DNA from: Isochrysis galbana | Lineage: Eukaryota > Haptophyta > Isochrysidales > Isochrysidaceae | Assembly: GCA_018136815.1 (NCBI GenBank) | Contig: CM030934.1 | Span: 7,276,977 to 7,340,976 of the forward strand | Length of the DNA: 64,000 nucleotides | Reading direction: 5' to 3' | In this document: positions 31,398 to 44,065 of the stretch, in pieces | How the letters are laid out: the number at the start of each line of letters is the position of its first letter | Numbering within the stretch: position 1 is the first letter of the stretch | Notes under the pieces: model-generated | What the model saw: only the letters and a program-made list of their open reading frames with translations | What the model was told of the DNA's origin: nothing | Database searches by the model: none | Translations under genes and position numbers: made by a program

Positions 31398-34300
31398 CTG
31401 ACGGGCTGAAGCCCGTCAGCAGAGGAAGGCGGGCAGGCGGGCTTGAGCGAGGGCGAGGACGGCGGCGAAAGCGACATGGAACGAGCGGCGAAAGGCGAGG
31501 GTGAGTGTGAGGAGGGCTGTGGTGGCAGGGGCTGGCGAGGCGAGGAGGGATTGTAGGGTCTGAGTGTTACGAGAGCGAGAGCGACGAGAGCGAGAGCGAC
31601 GACGGATGACGACTGACGACAGGACGACGGACAGAGACACCCAGGAAAACACCCCGACTCTCGCCCCACGACTTTCTCACATAACTCGACTGAAATCAAA
31701 CCCAAACACTCCGATCAGACAACGACGGACGACGATCAAAGGGCGATCTGTCGGCGATCTTGTCTGGAACGGGAATCGCACCATAACGGAATCGAGGGGC
31801 AATCTTGCTACGCAGGATTCCAAGAGACTTACCGAATAAGACGAGAGAAGTGCGATATGCTTAAGGGGGAGGTACGAAGAGATCGCAAATTAAACCTGAT
31901 TGCCCCCAGAAGCAGATAAAGAAACGCAGGGGAGATAGCAAATTAAACCTATTTGCGAGGCGCCTGGGAGGAAGAAAGGTGGGGAAACTTCCCTTCTCTT
32001 TCGAGAGAAAGAGAGAGGGCGCTCCACAACCCACGATCCCATGCATCCAAGCGAAGCTTTTGACCGAGAACGAGAACGAGAGAATTATAACGATAAATAC
32101 CGAACGACGAAGAGAAGAGCGAAGCCTAACGAGTGTCGATTCGCGAATGCGACACCCCCCTGCTAGGATCGAGCGTCCCGCGAGGAAAGAAGAGAACCTA
32201 ACGGACATCGGAGAGCTCCAAGCAAGCCACGAGTAAGGCAGAAGAGCAATCCTGAACGAGACCGAATGAGCCAAGAGCGAAGAGCGAATAAATCCGAAGA
32301 GCGAATGAAACAATAAATCTGAAGAGCGAATGAAACAATAAATCCGAATGGAGGGAGAGCCGCGCACCCAACGCCGAACCAAGACGGAAGACGTGATGAG
32401 CGACCCACCGAGAAGTTACGAATTACGAACAACGAACAATCGAGGACCGATGAGAACGCGGAACGACAAGAATCGAGAATCGAGAGCGAGAAACGAAGAA
32501 CGCGGAACGACGAGAATCGAGAATCGAAGAACGAGAAACGAAGAACGCGGAACGACGAGAATCGAGAATCGAGAATCGAAGAACGAACGACGAACGACGA
32601 ACGACGAACTATAAGAATAGTGCGCGACGATCGAAGAGACAGGAAGTACCACACCCGTCCGGACGATAAGGTGTAGAATCGGCGGCCGGCGCGGCAGACC
32701 GCAGGACTCAACGCTGCAACCCATCCTCTTCTCTCTTTTACGAGAGTTTTACCTGGATGTTTGGGCGGTGTGGCGGCACCCAAGTCACAACGCGGCGTCT
32801 CCTGTTCTTCGATATATGAGTAGTCGAACAGCCAACGGCGAAAGGCGGCGAGATATCACGACGGGCTCGGCACGTCACGCGCGAGCTAAACGACGAGGTA
32901 CGGGGGTCTCCTGACAGAGCGCAGCGAAAGGGGAGGGAGATCCATCCTCCGTGGTCGAAAGGGGGGCGAGCCATACCTCTCTTCCCGCGGGGGGAACTAT
33001 TCGGCGGCCGCGGGGGGAAAATTCGGCGACCGCGGGGGGGAACTGGAAAAGAATTCCCGTACGTTCCCGTACCGCGATCAAACGTAAACGACGGCGTTGA
33101 GAGATATCTGAAGGGGCGTGACAGTCGCGACTGTCAGAAGAACGCAGAGGGTGTATCGAGGAGAGAGACGAGGGTGCGATCCGATGGCGACAGGCGTGCG
33201 AGAGCCTCGGAGCGACAGCGAACGAAGGCAGGCGAGGCAAGGGCAGCGTGCGCAAATGCGTGGGAGCCAAACCACGGGGAACCGCGCGACGACCCCGACG
33301 AGTACCACCACTGCCCGAGGACGAAGACCGCGTGCTGCGGCCGCATCATTGGACCTGCAGGGTTGGCAACAGACGGGCGGGCTGAGACGGGCAAATGGGA
33401 GACATGAGCAATGGGGCCACTGTGCGAGGACGGTGCGAGACGAGGCGAGCGGCGCGGGGCCTGATGATCCAAGCCGGTGGTCTCGGATCCCACGGGAGCT
33501 TCGATCGCGTGCGACGTCGGCGGAGTTGAGACGGTCTGAGATTGTGATTCTGCAGCCCGCTTTCTCATCTGAGGCTTACGAAGAGGCGGGAAGGGGTGAG
33601 CATCATCATAGGCGGTGACGAGCGACTCGCAGCGGCGAAGCAATTCGGCTAGCGGCTCCCATGTGGCCGCAGCTTTCGCGTAACCACGCCACTTGACGAG
33701 ATACTGCCTGGAATCACCTCGACCCTTGCGGTCAAGGAGTGAATCCACCAGATACTCATCTGTTTGGACAGGATCTTCATCTGTGAGGGTATAGTAGGGA
33801 CGGAGGTTAGTCACATGCACCTCCTCGGAGAGGAGGCGATTTTCTTGGTCGCGTAGTCGGTAGCGGCCAGCGCCAAGCGCCTCAGCAATGCGGTATGGTC
33901 CGCTGTAGTGGTAGAGGAGCTTGTTGCGGTGTCCTGGAATCTTGCGAACCACCCTATCACCTGGGGCAAATTGGATAGGGGGAGAGTGAGTGCGTAGTGT
34001 GTCGGCGAGTGCGTCGGCTTGAGATTCTAAAGTTGCATCATAAGCCGCGGCCCACGCCGCCTTTAAACGACAATGCATTTTCCAAGCGTACGAGCGAATT
34101 TCCTGAGGTAACTCGGGAGGTGGGCCAGTGTCAGGTGGATCAGAAAGCTGTGCAGGCAGGCGAAGCTCACGGCCATAGAGCAAGGTAGCAGGCGACATGC
34201 GGGTAATGCGATTGGCGGAAGCGCGCATGCTCATTAGAAAGAACGGGAGATGATCGACCCAATGACCGCCGCCTTCATCAGTAGCGCGAGCCATGTTGAT

Positions 34301-37300
34301 CAATGTTTGCTGAGCTCGTTCGACCAGGCCCACGCTCTCGTGATGATGAGGTGTGCTCGGCCGCAAGTCGGTGCCGGTGCGCTCGAGGATGATCGAGGTG
34401 AGTTGACTAGCGAGATTGCTGCCGGAGTCCGAGCGAAGTTGCCTTGGTACTCCGTGCCGAGAGACGACGTACGACATGAAGGCGTGAAGAGCGTCGGCAC
34501 TCGAGGGGTCGCCGTTGTGAGGGGCCGCCTCGATCCAACGAGTGAGCGAGTCTACGAAAACGAGGAGCTTGTCGAAGCCTCGAGAGCCCTTGATGAAGTC
34601 GTGCGTGGGAGCCATCGACACGACGTCGCAAAAGACGATGTCGAACGGATAGGCGCCGACCTGCGGTCCCTTCGGATCTGCGAGGTGACGGAAGGGAGGC
34701 TTAGCTAAGGTGCACTCGTGGCATTGGCGAACGTGCTCACAGACGTCTGCGTTCATGCCAGGCCAAAAATATCGGTCGCGTAAAAGGCGCGCCATTCGGT
34801 TGTCGCCGAGGTGGCACAGGTGGTCGTGAAAGGCTTCGAGGTAGGCGCGGCGCATCGTCTTCGGCACGTAGAGGCAGAGCTTCTCGCCGTCTCTCGTCGG
34901 CACTCGTCGATAGAGTAGTCCTGATCGCAACAGGCATCGCGAAGATTCGCGACTAAGCCAACGCAAGCGACGGTGATCGAGATCGGGTTTGTGAGGAGAC
35001 GCGGAGAGGAAGCGAATGAGGTCGTGGCAGTCGGGGTCCTCGGCCTGTGCCTCCTTGAGCGCCTCGGCGTTAGGTGTACCGACGTCGAGGTAGGAGAGGT
35101 TGATAGAATCCCTAGTCGTAGAGGACAATCTGGACGACCGTTCGTCAGCTTGCAGACTGGATGCCGTGGTGGTACGAGAACGAGAGGCAACGACGGCTGG
35201 CGACTGCCCATCCGATGCCGTGGTGGAGCGAGAGCTAGGAACGACGGCGGCTAGCAGCTGCCCACCCCCCTGCTTAGGAGCGGACGTCTCCGACGTCCCA
35301 TCGTCTGCCGCCACCAAGCGTGACACGCCATCCGCGTCTTTGTGATTAGCGCCCGGCTTGTGCTCGACGGTGAAGCGATACTCGGACAACTTGAGCGCCC
35401 ATCGCATCAGGCGCGACGCTGGCCCACCCTGGACGGTGTCCTTCATGGTGTGTAACCAACGGAGAGCTTGGTGATCAATGACGAGGCGGAAGTGCCGGCC
35501 CCAAAGGTACGGTCGCCAAGTGCGAATGCTTTCCAAGGCGGCGAGAAGCTCCACTTCGGTGGTGGTCCAATGACGCTCCGCGGCGGTGAGGCGGCGACCG
35601 TAATACGCGACGACATGCTCGTGCCCGTGGTCGTCAATTTGCGACAGGACTCCGCCGATACCCAGAGTACTGGCCGCGTCCGTTTTGACGATGAACTCTT
35701 TGTCGTGACGGGGCGCAGCCAACACTGGTGCGGACGTGATGAGGTCGATGAGGCGGCGGATCGCTGTCTGACACTCAGGTGACTGAGAGACGGTGGCCAC
35801 ATCGACACCCGTACGCGTGAGGTCGGTGAGAGGGGCCGCAACGTGCGCGAAGCCCTTGATGAACCGACGGTAGTACGAGCAAAGACCGAGAAACGAGCGG
35901 ACTTTTTCGAGCGAGTTGATGTGACGCGGATCGATCGAGCGTACCGCCTCGACTTTCTTGGGGTCCATCTCGAGACCACGACGAGAAACGACGTGCCCGA
36001 GGTACTCGCCCTTGATAGCGAACAAGATGCACTTGGAGGCCTTGCACGAGAGACCGGCCCAACGGAGACGCTCGAGAACGAGATCGAGACGGTGAAGCAT
36101 CTGCTCGAATGAGGCGTCGACGCGTTCCTCTAGCGTGCTGCCTGTACCTGTCGACCAAATTCCGATGTCGTCCAGGTACGGCATGCAAATCTCCCACGCG
36201 AGGCCTTGGAGCACCGCGTCCATGAGACGACACATGTAGGACGGGCCGGATTGGACGCCAAACGGGAGGTAGTTGAACTCGTACTTCTGGCGGTGGGTAC
36301 AGAACGCCGTGATGGGTTTGTCCTCCTCCTTGATAGGCAGACACCAGAAACCGGAGGCGAGATCGAGCAAGCAGAGAAACAAAGAATCTCGAGAGCCTTG
36401 GCCTCGAGATAAACGATCGATCGCTTCGACGGTGAGCGGTAGAGGGCTGTCCGAGATACGAAGCTTCGAGTTCGTGTCCCGATAGTCGACGCAGAAGCGA
36501 ACGGATCCATCTTTCTTACCGACGAGAACAACCCGCGAAGCCCATGGCGAATTGGACTTACGAATGATGCCCGCCGCCTCCATCTCAGCGACGTGCTTGT
36601 CGACGATGGCGCGGCCCTCGTCACCCATCTTGGACGGAGCGTGTCGGTGGGCTGTAGCGCCGGGGAGGAGAGGCAGCTCGACCTCCATCACGTGCGTGTG
36701 CCGAGGGTTCTTCGGGTCGAGGGCGAACGCGTCGACATGCCGTGCCAGCAGGCAGCGTACGCGCTGCTTCTGGGACGGCGACAATTGCTTGTCGGGGTCA
36801 ATGGTGATAGCGTCGAGGAGCGCGCGCTGTGCCTCGGTGAGCGAGGACTCGGGGTCGTCTCCATCACCGGCGGCTGTCGACCGCGCTTCGTGCAACTTGT
36901 ACTCGATGTGAGCTGACGCCACCGGCGAGTACGCAGGAAGAGTTACCGGACGTGGCGCCAGGTTCCAGACGGTGACCAACACCTCCCCCTCCGGGGTGGG
37001 GGTTTCGACGCTGGTGGCGACCATCGGAGGAGAATCGAGGCCGTCACGGGGCGGTAGACGGTCGACGAGAATGGCGGAGTCGGGGTAGTTCTCGATGACC
37101 TCTAGAGGTAGGCGAACAGAGAACGTACCCTTCGATCGCGCGGGGATGGTGATGGGCCGCCTGGTGTACAGAGCAAACTCTTTCAACGAGGCAGCCGACG
37201 GGGATCCCTTTGCGAAAAGCGGCTCGACATCGACAGCGGCGAACGAGGGAGAAGGAGACGAAGGAGGACTGCGAGTGAAGTCGAAACGAGGGGGCGGCTC

Positions 37301-38531
37301 GAGCTCGGGATCGAGGGGCGGCAAGGGAATCGACGTCGGCATCGCCGGCGGCGATTCGCCGTGAGCCTGACAGGAGGAAACGTTGTCCGAGATAGGAACG
37401 AGCGACGACTCCTCTGCCCGTGGTGAGTCGGCGGAGATCACGGCGACAAGCGGTGCAGAGGAGAGACGAGGACGAGTGGAGACGAGGGACGGAACGCGAC
37501 GATCGTCGACCATAAGGGTCAAGCGGCCATCACGCCCAGCTTCCGGCGACAGTTCGATGCAAGCGGCGTATGCTTCCAGGAAATCGTTTCCCAGGAGAAG
37601 CATAGGCGCGCCTTCGACAACGAGGAAACGGTGTCGGAATTCGACACCGGAGAGAGAGAAGACCAACGTGGCATAGCCGCGGGTACGGAGGGGGTTACCA
37701 TCCGGTCCGACAACGGCAGGTCGGTCCGAAGCGTGTTCGATCAAGACGCAAGCGTCGCGGGGCAATGCAGCCAACAACTCGGTGGTCACCCGTCAGCAGA
37801 GGAAGGCGGGCAGGCGGGCTTGAGCGAGGGCGAGGACGGCGGCGAAAGCGACATGGAACGAGCGGCGAAAGGCGAGGGTGTGTGTGAGGAGGGCTGTGGT
37901 GGCAGGGGCTGGCGAGGCGAGGAGGGATTGTAGGGTCTGAGTGTTACGAGAGCGAGAGCGACGAGAGCGAGAGCGACGACGGATGACGACTGACGACAGG
38001 ACGACGGACAGAGACACCCAGGAAAACACCCCGACTCTCGCCCCACGACTTTCTCACATAACTCGACTGAAATCAAACCCAAACACTCCGATCAGACAAC
38101 GACGGACGACGATCAAAGGGCGATCTGTCGGCGATCTTGTCTGGAACGGGAATCGCACCATAACGGAATCGAGGGGCAATCTTGCTACGCAGGATTCCAA
38201 GAGACTTACCGAATAAGACGAGAGAAGTGCGATATGCTTAAGGGGGAGGTACGAAGAGATCGCAAATTAAACCTGATTGCCCCCAGAAGCAGATAAAGAA
38301 ACGCAGGGGAGATAGCAAATTAAACCTATTTGCGAGGCGCCTGGGAGGAAGAAAGGTGGGGAAACTTCCCTTCTCTTTCGAGAGAAAGAGAGAGGGCGCT
38401 CCACAACCCACGATCCCATGCATCCAAGCGAAGCTTTTGACCGAGAACGAGAACGAGAGAATTATAACGATAAATACCGAACGACGAAGAGAAGAGCGAA
38501 GCCTAACGAGTGTCGATTCGCGAATGCGACA
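31398..38531 (-). mobile_element. Ty3/gypsy chromodomain LTR retrotransposon fossil, young
   Basis: Direct repeats 31412-32154 and 37789-38531 (offset 6377, no gaps) are the LTR copies. I noticed a single mismatch in roughly 743 bases, so the insertion is recent. On the minus strand the LTR starts TGTCGCATTC after a G-run polypurine tract. Between them a 1551-residue pol frame (33134-37789) reads, in order: the rest of a protease domain, reverse transcriptase (YLDD), RNase H, an H2C2-type zinc finger and integrase, and a chromodomain (YLVKWRGY). It is incomplete: gag and the 5' part of pol are not seen, about one large loss. No target duplication was found. It belongs to the same broad group as the element at 56063. 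Confidence 0.88.
32455..32615. repeat. Imperfect tandem repeat in the gypsy 3' region
   Basis: Units containing GGAACGACGAGAATCGAGAATCG-like sequence (the shared core is CGGAACGAC...AATCGAGAATCG) recur about three times, then give way to short ACGAACG repeats. They lie between the pol stop and the LTR, in the presumed 3' UTR. Confidence 0.75.
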
Positions 38532-38532
38532 C

Positions 38533-38994
38533 TCTCTCTCTCTCGCTCTCTCTCTCTTCGTCTTTCTCGCGACGTGTTTGGGTTATCGGGGATTTGGGGT
38601 CTCGGTTGCTTGATGTTTCGCTTGGTGTAGGTGAATGTTTCCGGTGTGTCCGTGAGTCAGTGTAGCCTGTTGTTCTCAGCATCGTTGTCCGTCGTTGTTC
38701 GCTGCGTCGCTGCACTCTGGCAGCCTAGGCTCCCTCCCTGAGGGAAGAGTTCTTTGTAGGTCTAACAATCTCTTACTACCCAACACACTAGGGCCGCTAG
38801 GAGCGCCTCGCCGCCCCACCGTCCTTTGTTCGCCGTTCGTCCCCAGTCCAAACACCCAAATGGGGTTGCCCGACCCAGTCCAGAATTTCATTCACCCGAC
38901 TCCCGGCGGGGAGGAGGGCCAGAGCGCCGCGCTAGCCGCCGGTGCCGCTCGCGACGGAGTGGCTCAGAACCCTCCGGTAGCGCTCGACTCGACA
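38533..38994 (+). repeat. Gypsy LTR fragment, opposite orientation
   Basis: This segment is an inverted copy of about 56063-56525, the 3' part of the LTR of the gypsy at the right edge. It begins at a CT-repeat, runs through CTCCCTCCCTGAGGGAAGAG, and ends CTCGACTCGACA, the LTR's CA end. It abuts the LTR of the gypsy at 31398-38531 but points the other way, so it is a remnant of a different copy. Confidence 0.8.
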
Positions 38995-38995
38995 G

Positions 38996-39448
38996 CCCGG
39001 TGACGGTCGAAAGTAAGGTACTCGAGCGCATCTCGGTACGTTGACGTTTACGCAGTGGTATCACCAATGCCGATATTCGACAAGATGCAAGATGTGCGAG
39101 GCTGGAGAGGGCAATTGGCTCGGCCACTAGGGCAGCATTTCTCGATTTGACGTTTTGTGCTGTCACTAGTTGAAGTGGATGAAAAAATAGACCATGCCGT
39201 CCGCCCGGTCGCGGTAGCAAATTAGCCGCTCTAGCCCTCGGTGACTAGTGGTTCACGTAAGCGTCTTGCGTCTTGAGTTTTTGTGATACTTTCGTACCTA
39301 TTGAAGTGCAACATTACGAGTTTGACTTATCGTCCAGTGTGCATGGAACCAGGCCTTGTGCACCCAGTGAGTTGGCGTCAAAAATTCCTCGTCATTCCAT
39401 GTTTGTGCCTCGCATGAAGGGCCTCACTAAAAATATACCGGAGGGGGG
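38996..39448. other. Intergenic, no gene seen
   Basis: No feature recognised apart from short chance frames. It ends at the 8-bp target duplication of the hAT element. Confidence 0.4.
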
Positions 39449-40315
39449 CCCGACTAGGGACGGGCCAGGATTTCGGAAATTTTTTTCGAAATTTGGGCTC
39501 ATTTTCCGTGCGTCGATTTCGTTCGAAATTTCGCGAAATTTGGGCCGTCTAAGGGACATGGACACAATACCAGGGGGGGGACGGGGGTCGATGGGCAATA
39601 AATATACTACTATTTGGGGGGGGGGGGTCGGGAGAATGACTGGCGCGAAATTCCCGACGCGTGACGCGCGACAAAACCGCGGCTTTTCACGTATCCTCCA
39701 TCATGAGTTGGAGTTGGTGGCTGGTGGAGGGCAAACCACTCTCAGCTTCCAGCTTGGTCGCGAGGTGCCCGTATTTCTTTTGCTTTGTCACCTAACTTCC
39801 GCGTCGTGTGAGCGCGTGTTTTTGTTATTGAAGTGCATGCATGTTTGGAGGCGTGCAAATGAATTCGTTGTCCGATCAGCTCCAGTGTGCGCATTGATGC
39901 TTTGGTACAACCAACGTGACACGTGCTGAATGATGACAAGTGAGGTCTGACTCGTGGCTTGTAGTTTGTTTATCAGAGCGTAAATTACAGAATCAGAGTA
40001 ATGTATGTAGTTATAATAGGTAATAGATATGTCACATCTTAATTAATACTTAATACTTAAACTTAACATTAACACTAACACTTCGTATTAATTATACTAC
40101 TAGATATAGCATACAGCGTATCGTCGATCGGCGTACGGCGTAGGCGTAGTTACAGTACATAGTACACGAGTACACGTGTACACGTGAGCGCAACTCCACA
40201 AGTTCACCGCGAAATATTGTCGAAATTTGGGTGGGGAAGCGCGAAATATTGGCGAAATTTCGAACGAAATTTGGGCAGGTCTCAAACGAAACTTTGGCCT
40301 GTCCCTAGGCCCGAC
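39449..40315 (+). mobile_element. hAT DNA transposon, 851 bp, with TIRs and 8-bp target duplication
   Basis: GGCCCGAC at 39449-39456 recurs at 40308-40315, the 8-bp duplication expected of hAT elements. The insert (39457-40307) starts TAGGGACGGGCC and ends with the inverse of TAGGGACAGGCC. The similarity continues inward through CGAAATTTGGGC-rich sequence for about 90 bases. Inside, a plus-strand frame (about 39780-39929) reads HLTSASCERVFLLLKCM then CALMLWYNQR, the C-terminal dimerisation motif of hAT transposases. Most of the transposase, including its catalytic part, is absent, so this is an internally deleted, non-autonomous copy. The clear termini suggest moderate age. Confidence 0.85.
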
Positions 40316-41370
40316 TGTGTTTCGCGCACCGTCTTCGAAGACCTGAAATTCGGTATTTTTCGAAAATTTCGCCAGAGAACCCCAATTTTTTTTGCTGATT
40401 GATCCATCCTACCGGAACTTATAGGGAGCTTATTCAGCCCTTCATTTACCCATAGTAGCTGGTGCCCTCCGCACCCCCATAGTGAGTGACCGGGCTACAA
40501 CTGAGAACTGGAACTGGGTTGAAATTAATTAAATCCGCGAGGCGAGTTTCGGGCGTTCCTCGATGGTGATTGAACGCTTTTCCATATATATGATATATGT
40601 GGGGTGATGGTGATTGAACCCTTTTCCATATGTGGGATACTGGTGATTGAACGCTTCTCGCCTGATGATGTGTGGCAGAATGAGTACAAATCATTGGCGG
40701 GATATTCGCAGCTAGAGCTAGCGCGGTTGAGGTGGGGCCATCGGGCATGGAGGATAGAGGCGAGGTGGGGCCATCAGGTATGGAGGATGGAGGCGGGAAG
40801 AGTTTCGGGCATGGAAAACAGGGCCATCGGGCGGCGATGGAGGCTTGAAGGAAAACGATGGGCGGAAAGGCGCGTTCGGGCTCGGGAGGCACCACAACAA
40901 GAAAACTCGAACCGTTTGGCACAGAGACACGTCTGTGTGGAAATTCCCGGAAATTCAGGCGGGGAACGAACGAGCGAACAATCAGCATCGATCGACTCAA
41001 GAATGTTTTCTTCCTTTGTTTTGCCTGCTGTTGCGCGGACCATCAGAGGGGGGAAGGAAGAGAGCGAGTGAAGAGGAACACAGGAAGAAGCGAGTGTGTA
41101 TATTATGGGGTCCTCTCGGTCTGGCAGCTGGCAGCAGCAGAGAGAAGAGGGGGAGACCTCTCCTCCAGTGTCGACGGAACCATAGTAGTACTCTAGAGAA
41201 GAGTAGAGCTCTAGAGAAGAGTAGAAGAAGAGTAGGTAGCGTTGCTCTCACAGTGGCTTAGTCAAGAAGGCCCTCCTTTGCACGCGAACGGAAGGCGAGC
41301 GCCGCGAGCAAACTGACAACACGGCCTTCTCTTTGTCTTCTCCCCATTCTCTGGCGCACTTCTCCATCTA
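40316..41370. other. Region with short tandem motifs upstream of a partial gene
   Basis: Three copies of GGTGATTGAACGCTTTTCC-like sequence lie at about 40566-40660. A GGGGCCATCGGGCATGGAGG-like unit recurs at about 40734-40835. Around 41185-41235 there are tandem CTCTAGAGAAGAGTAG units. No gene is recognised. The last part is probably the promoter of the frame at 41371. Confidence 0.45.
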
Positions 41371-42028
41371 ATGACCCTGCTGCCCACATTGCTCAAGGTT
41401 GGTGTTCTCGCGATGTGGATGGCATTTCTCCAGCCAATCGTCACGGGACTGGGCCATGTCGATGCGGCTGAGCCTGCTCAAGCCAGGGCTCAGAAGAACA
41501 GCATGGTTCCACGTTGGGCGCGCTCTNNNNNNNNNNNNNNNNNNNNNNNNNNNNNNNNNNNNNNNNNNNNNNNNNNNNNNNNNNNNNNNNNNNNNNNNNN
41601 NNNNNNNNNNNNNNNNNNNNNNNNNNCTTCCACAGACCAAGAATGTCTTCAGGGGGGGGCAGATGCTACGCGGGCTGCAGGCACAGCTGGGGTTATTGCC
41701 AGCAGCGAGTGCACCTCCCGTCGGCGGTGTCTACTCTCGCACGATATGGCTCCCTGTGCTTGGGAAGCAGAAGATCAGCCTGACAGTCCTCGCCAGCAAT
41801 CTTCTCCGGCTGCAGCTCTCCGGAGCCATCAGCTTAGATGATACGGTATCGTACATCTCAACGCCAGCCGGACTTGCGTTTGAATTCAGTCCACCCACCA
41901 TCCGTATGCTCCAGCGCTTCCGCACTTCATTCAGAGGGGCTGACTATATCGCAGACACGGATCATGCCATCTTCAGAGTGTCACCCCCGCTTGTGGGAAC
42001 AGTTCACGTGCAGTTGCTCCGACAATGA
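41371..42028 (+). CDS. Unidentified gene interrupted by assembly gap 2
   Basis: Before the gap, the ATG at 41371 opens a frame with a signal-peptide-like start (hydrophobic LLKVGVLAMWMAFLQPIVTGL, then small and polar residues VDAAEPAQA) that is still open at 41526. After the gap a frame runs to a stop at 42028, with segments GVYSRTIWLPVLGKQKISLTV and FRGADYIADTDHAIFRVSPP that read like a folded beta-rich domain. Because the gap length is unknown I cannot tell whether the two parts share a frame or even a gene. Inference: a secreted or organelle-targeted protein of unknown function. I recognise no family. Confidence 0.45.
41527..41626. other. Assembly gap 2 (100 N)
   Basis: Exactly 100 N inside the gene at 41371-42028; the true length is unknown. 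Confidence 0.99.
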
Positions 42029-42489
42029 TGCTCTCGCGATAACAATTTATTCGTTCTTATTTTGCCATACGGATCACTGTAACGGCATCCATCGAAGCAT
42101 GATCAAAGAGAAGACTTTGATGCCGATCGAAACAGGTGCACGGGTCAAGGCTGGCGCGAGCACATCCACGTCAAGTCTAAAGCTTCCCAGACGACTTGTT
42201 GCTCGTTGTTGGTGAATAGGGTGGCGAAGGCTGCTGCTCAGCGACCAGTAGAGTAGGGATATTTGTTTTCAGAGTTGCGAAGCTCCTGGGAGTGAGCTAC
42301 CTTTCACGTTTGTCCCACGACAGCACGACGATTTGGAGGTGCCGCACGCACTTCATCGCTTTTTGGCTAGATTCTAGATTACACTATTGCTGGGACAAGC
42401 ACGTGTGGAGCTGAGCACTCGCTCACAGTGGCGCCAAGGGGCGAAGGGCGGCTAGAGACGGGAGGCTCACCCAATCATAATAAAAAACT
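42029..42489. other. Intergenic, no gene seen
   Basis: Presumed 3' UTR of the preceding gene and intergenic sequence; nothing recognised. It ends at the A-run of a minus-strand retroposon tail. Confidence 0.35.
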
Positions 42490-42945
42490 TCTTGATGATC
42501 TCGCCGCGCGCGCGACCTTGACCTTGCATGTTTAGTTTGCAGCCACGCCCGCATCCCGCATCCCTTCTCTCACCCTCCACCTGCCTTCTGCCTTGCGGCC
42601 CGTCCCCTCGTGCTCTATCTAGGGGCTCGGTGTACGGGGTTTCCGGTAGCAAGCGGCGTGAGCCAATCCCCGATGGTCTAGTCCCATACTTCCTCCTGCG
42701 CCATCAGACTATCGGTTGTTTGTTGTTTCGTGCTTTTTGTTCGTCAATGTGTCAGGTTTTTGGGGCCACGTCGGTTTCGGGGCTGTGGATCGGGTGGGTC
42801 GGGGTGGGAGGCCGTGCTGCAGTTACGCGAGCCTTCCCGCCATGCCGAGCGCTTGTGATACCAAGGTCAGGTGGTTAGTGCCCATCACGAGGGCGCCTTT
42901 GTCCTTTGTCATCTTCATCTATTATAAAAGTCGGGCAGCTGAGCT
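42490..42945 (-). repeat. Divergent retroposon copy, minus strand
   Basis: Read on the minus strand it ends in a T-run after AAGAAG (left side). It contains CTAGATAGAGCACGAGGGGAC and a GCCGCAAGGC hairpin with a GCAA loop, as in the LINE 3' UTR at about 23040-23080. A possible 5' tip (CCGACTTTTATAATAG) is near 42940. It is closer to the LINE tail than to the copies at 16367 and 43025. No target duplication found. Confidence 0.5.
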
Positions 42946-43011
42946 CCCGTGCCCCGTGCGGCCTTGAGCTTTGGTTTTCTCCCTTGACCCTTGAAATAAA
43001 ACCCTTATAAT

Positions 43012-43794
43012 ATTCTCGCCTCGCAACTAAGTTTATACTTGGTTGACCCATGGGGGGGCACGAGCCCCCCCCTCTCTCCACTCCTCCCCTGCCATGGGGG
43101 AGGAACCACCCATCCTCCTGGCACGCCTGATGGCTTGCCAGGAGGCCACTGCCCTACTGACCCACTCCCTTCCCCACAGGCTCGCCCCATTCGCCCATCC
43201 TGGCCCCTCGTGACCAGCCCATCGCTCCAACCCCCCCTCCCCTCCTGGTCGACAAGCAGACAGGTGCAGATTGGGGGCCCCAGAGGCTCGGGAGCGCCAG
43301 CGAGGGAGAGGCAGGGTAGGCCAGGGCCCAGTCCCAGCCTCCTCTGCCCCCTGAGCTGGCCTCCAGGAGCCTCCAGGGGCCGCCAGAGGGCAGCTGGAGG
43401 CCTGCCGCAGGCGCGCCATCGCGCGTGCCTGCAGGAGAGGGGAGAGAGAGCGCGGAGAAGGGGGTGGGCGGAGCGAGGGCTCCGCTCACCGGAAAATATG
43501 TAAGTCCCGCACCTGTTTACAGGAGAAGTCGGGACTGAGGCCGCCGCCCACTCGGAGACACAAGAGGAAGGGGGGGAATGATCACCGGGGGGAGGCGCGG
43601 GCCACCGGACCATATCTAAGCCCTTCACCCCTATCCCCCTAGTAGTGCACGGGGCACGGGGGGAGTCGCCTTATGGCGGGGGGAGAAGGGCCGAGGGAGT
43701 GGGGGTGTAGAAAGTTTTCCTACGTGAGTAGAAAGTAGAGGGTCCACGGCCGCGTGTGCGGTGAGACTGTTAAAAGGTTTAATTCTCGCCTCGC
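43012..43794 (+). mobile_element. Hairpin-tipped retroposon, complete copy with 13-bp target duplication
   Basis: ATTCTCGCCTCGC occurs at 43012-43024 and 43782-43794, bracketing a 757-bp insert (43025-43781). Its tip (AACTAAG against CTTGGTT), G/C hairpin, GC-rich middle, 3' hairpin and TTAAAAGGTTTA end match the copy at 16367 almost throughout. It looks younger than the copies at 3631 and 8654. Coding frames across it are not preserved between copies. Confidence 0.88.
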
Positions 43795-43914
43795 GCGTGG
43801 CACTAGGATTCACTTTCACTTATGTATAAGCCCTTACAGAAAGCTTGAAGCACTGGTTGCAAGCTTTGCTGTTGCTGATGCAAACAAGCTCAAGTTAACT
43901 GGCAAGCTTTGCTG

Positions 43915-44062
43915 ATGTTCTCGGGGGGCTGGTCAGAGGGATGGGCAGGCCACGACGGGCCAGGGCGGGCAAGTCAGGCGAACCTGTGGGGAGAGGAATG
44001 GGTCAGCAGGGCTGTGTGCTCCTGGCAAGCCATCAGGCGTGCCAGGAGAGTGGGTGGTTCCT
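43915..44062 (-). repeat. Retroposon fragment, minus strand
   Basis: The reverse complement matches the 5' third of the copies at 16367 and 43025, including the CTGGCA...CAAGCCATCAGGC and CACAGG...CCC blocks. It is truncated at both sides and directly precedes the Fanzor-like remnant. Confidence 0.7.
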
Positions 44063-44065
44063 CGC

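Noticed and set aside
34250-34708. Plus-strand frames opposite the gypsy pol region
   Set aside because: Shadow frames of the minus-strand pol gene; the GC-rich third positions keep them open.
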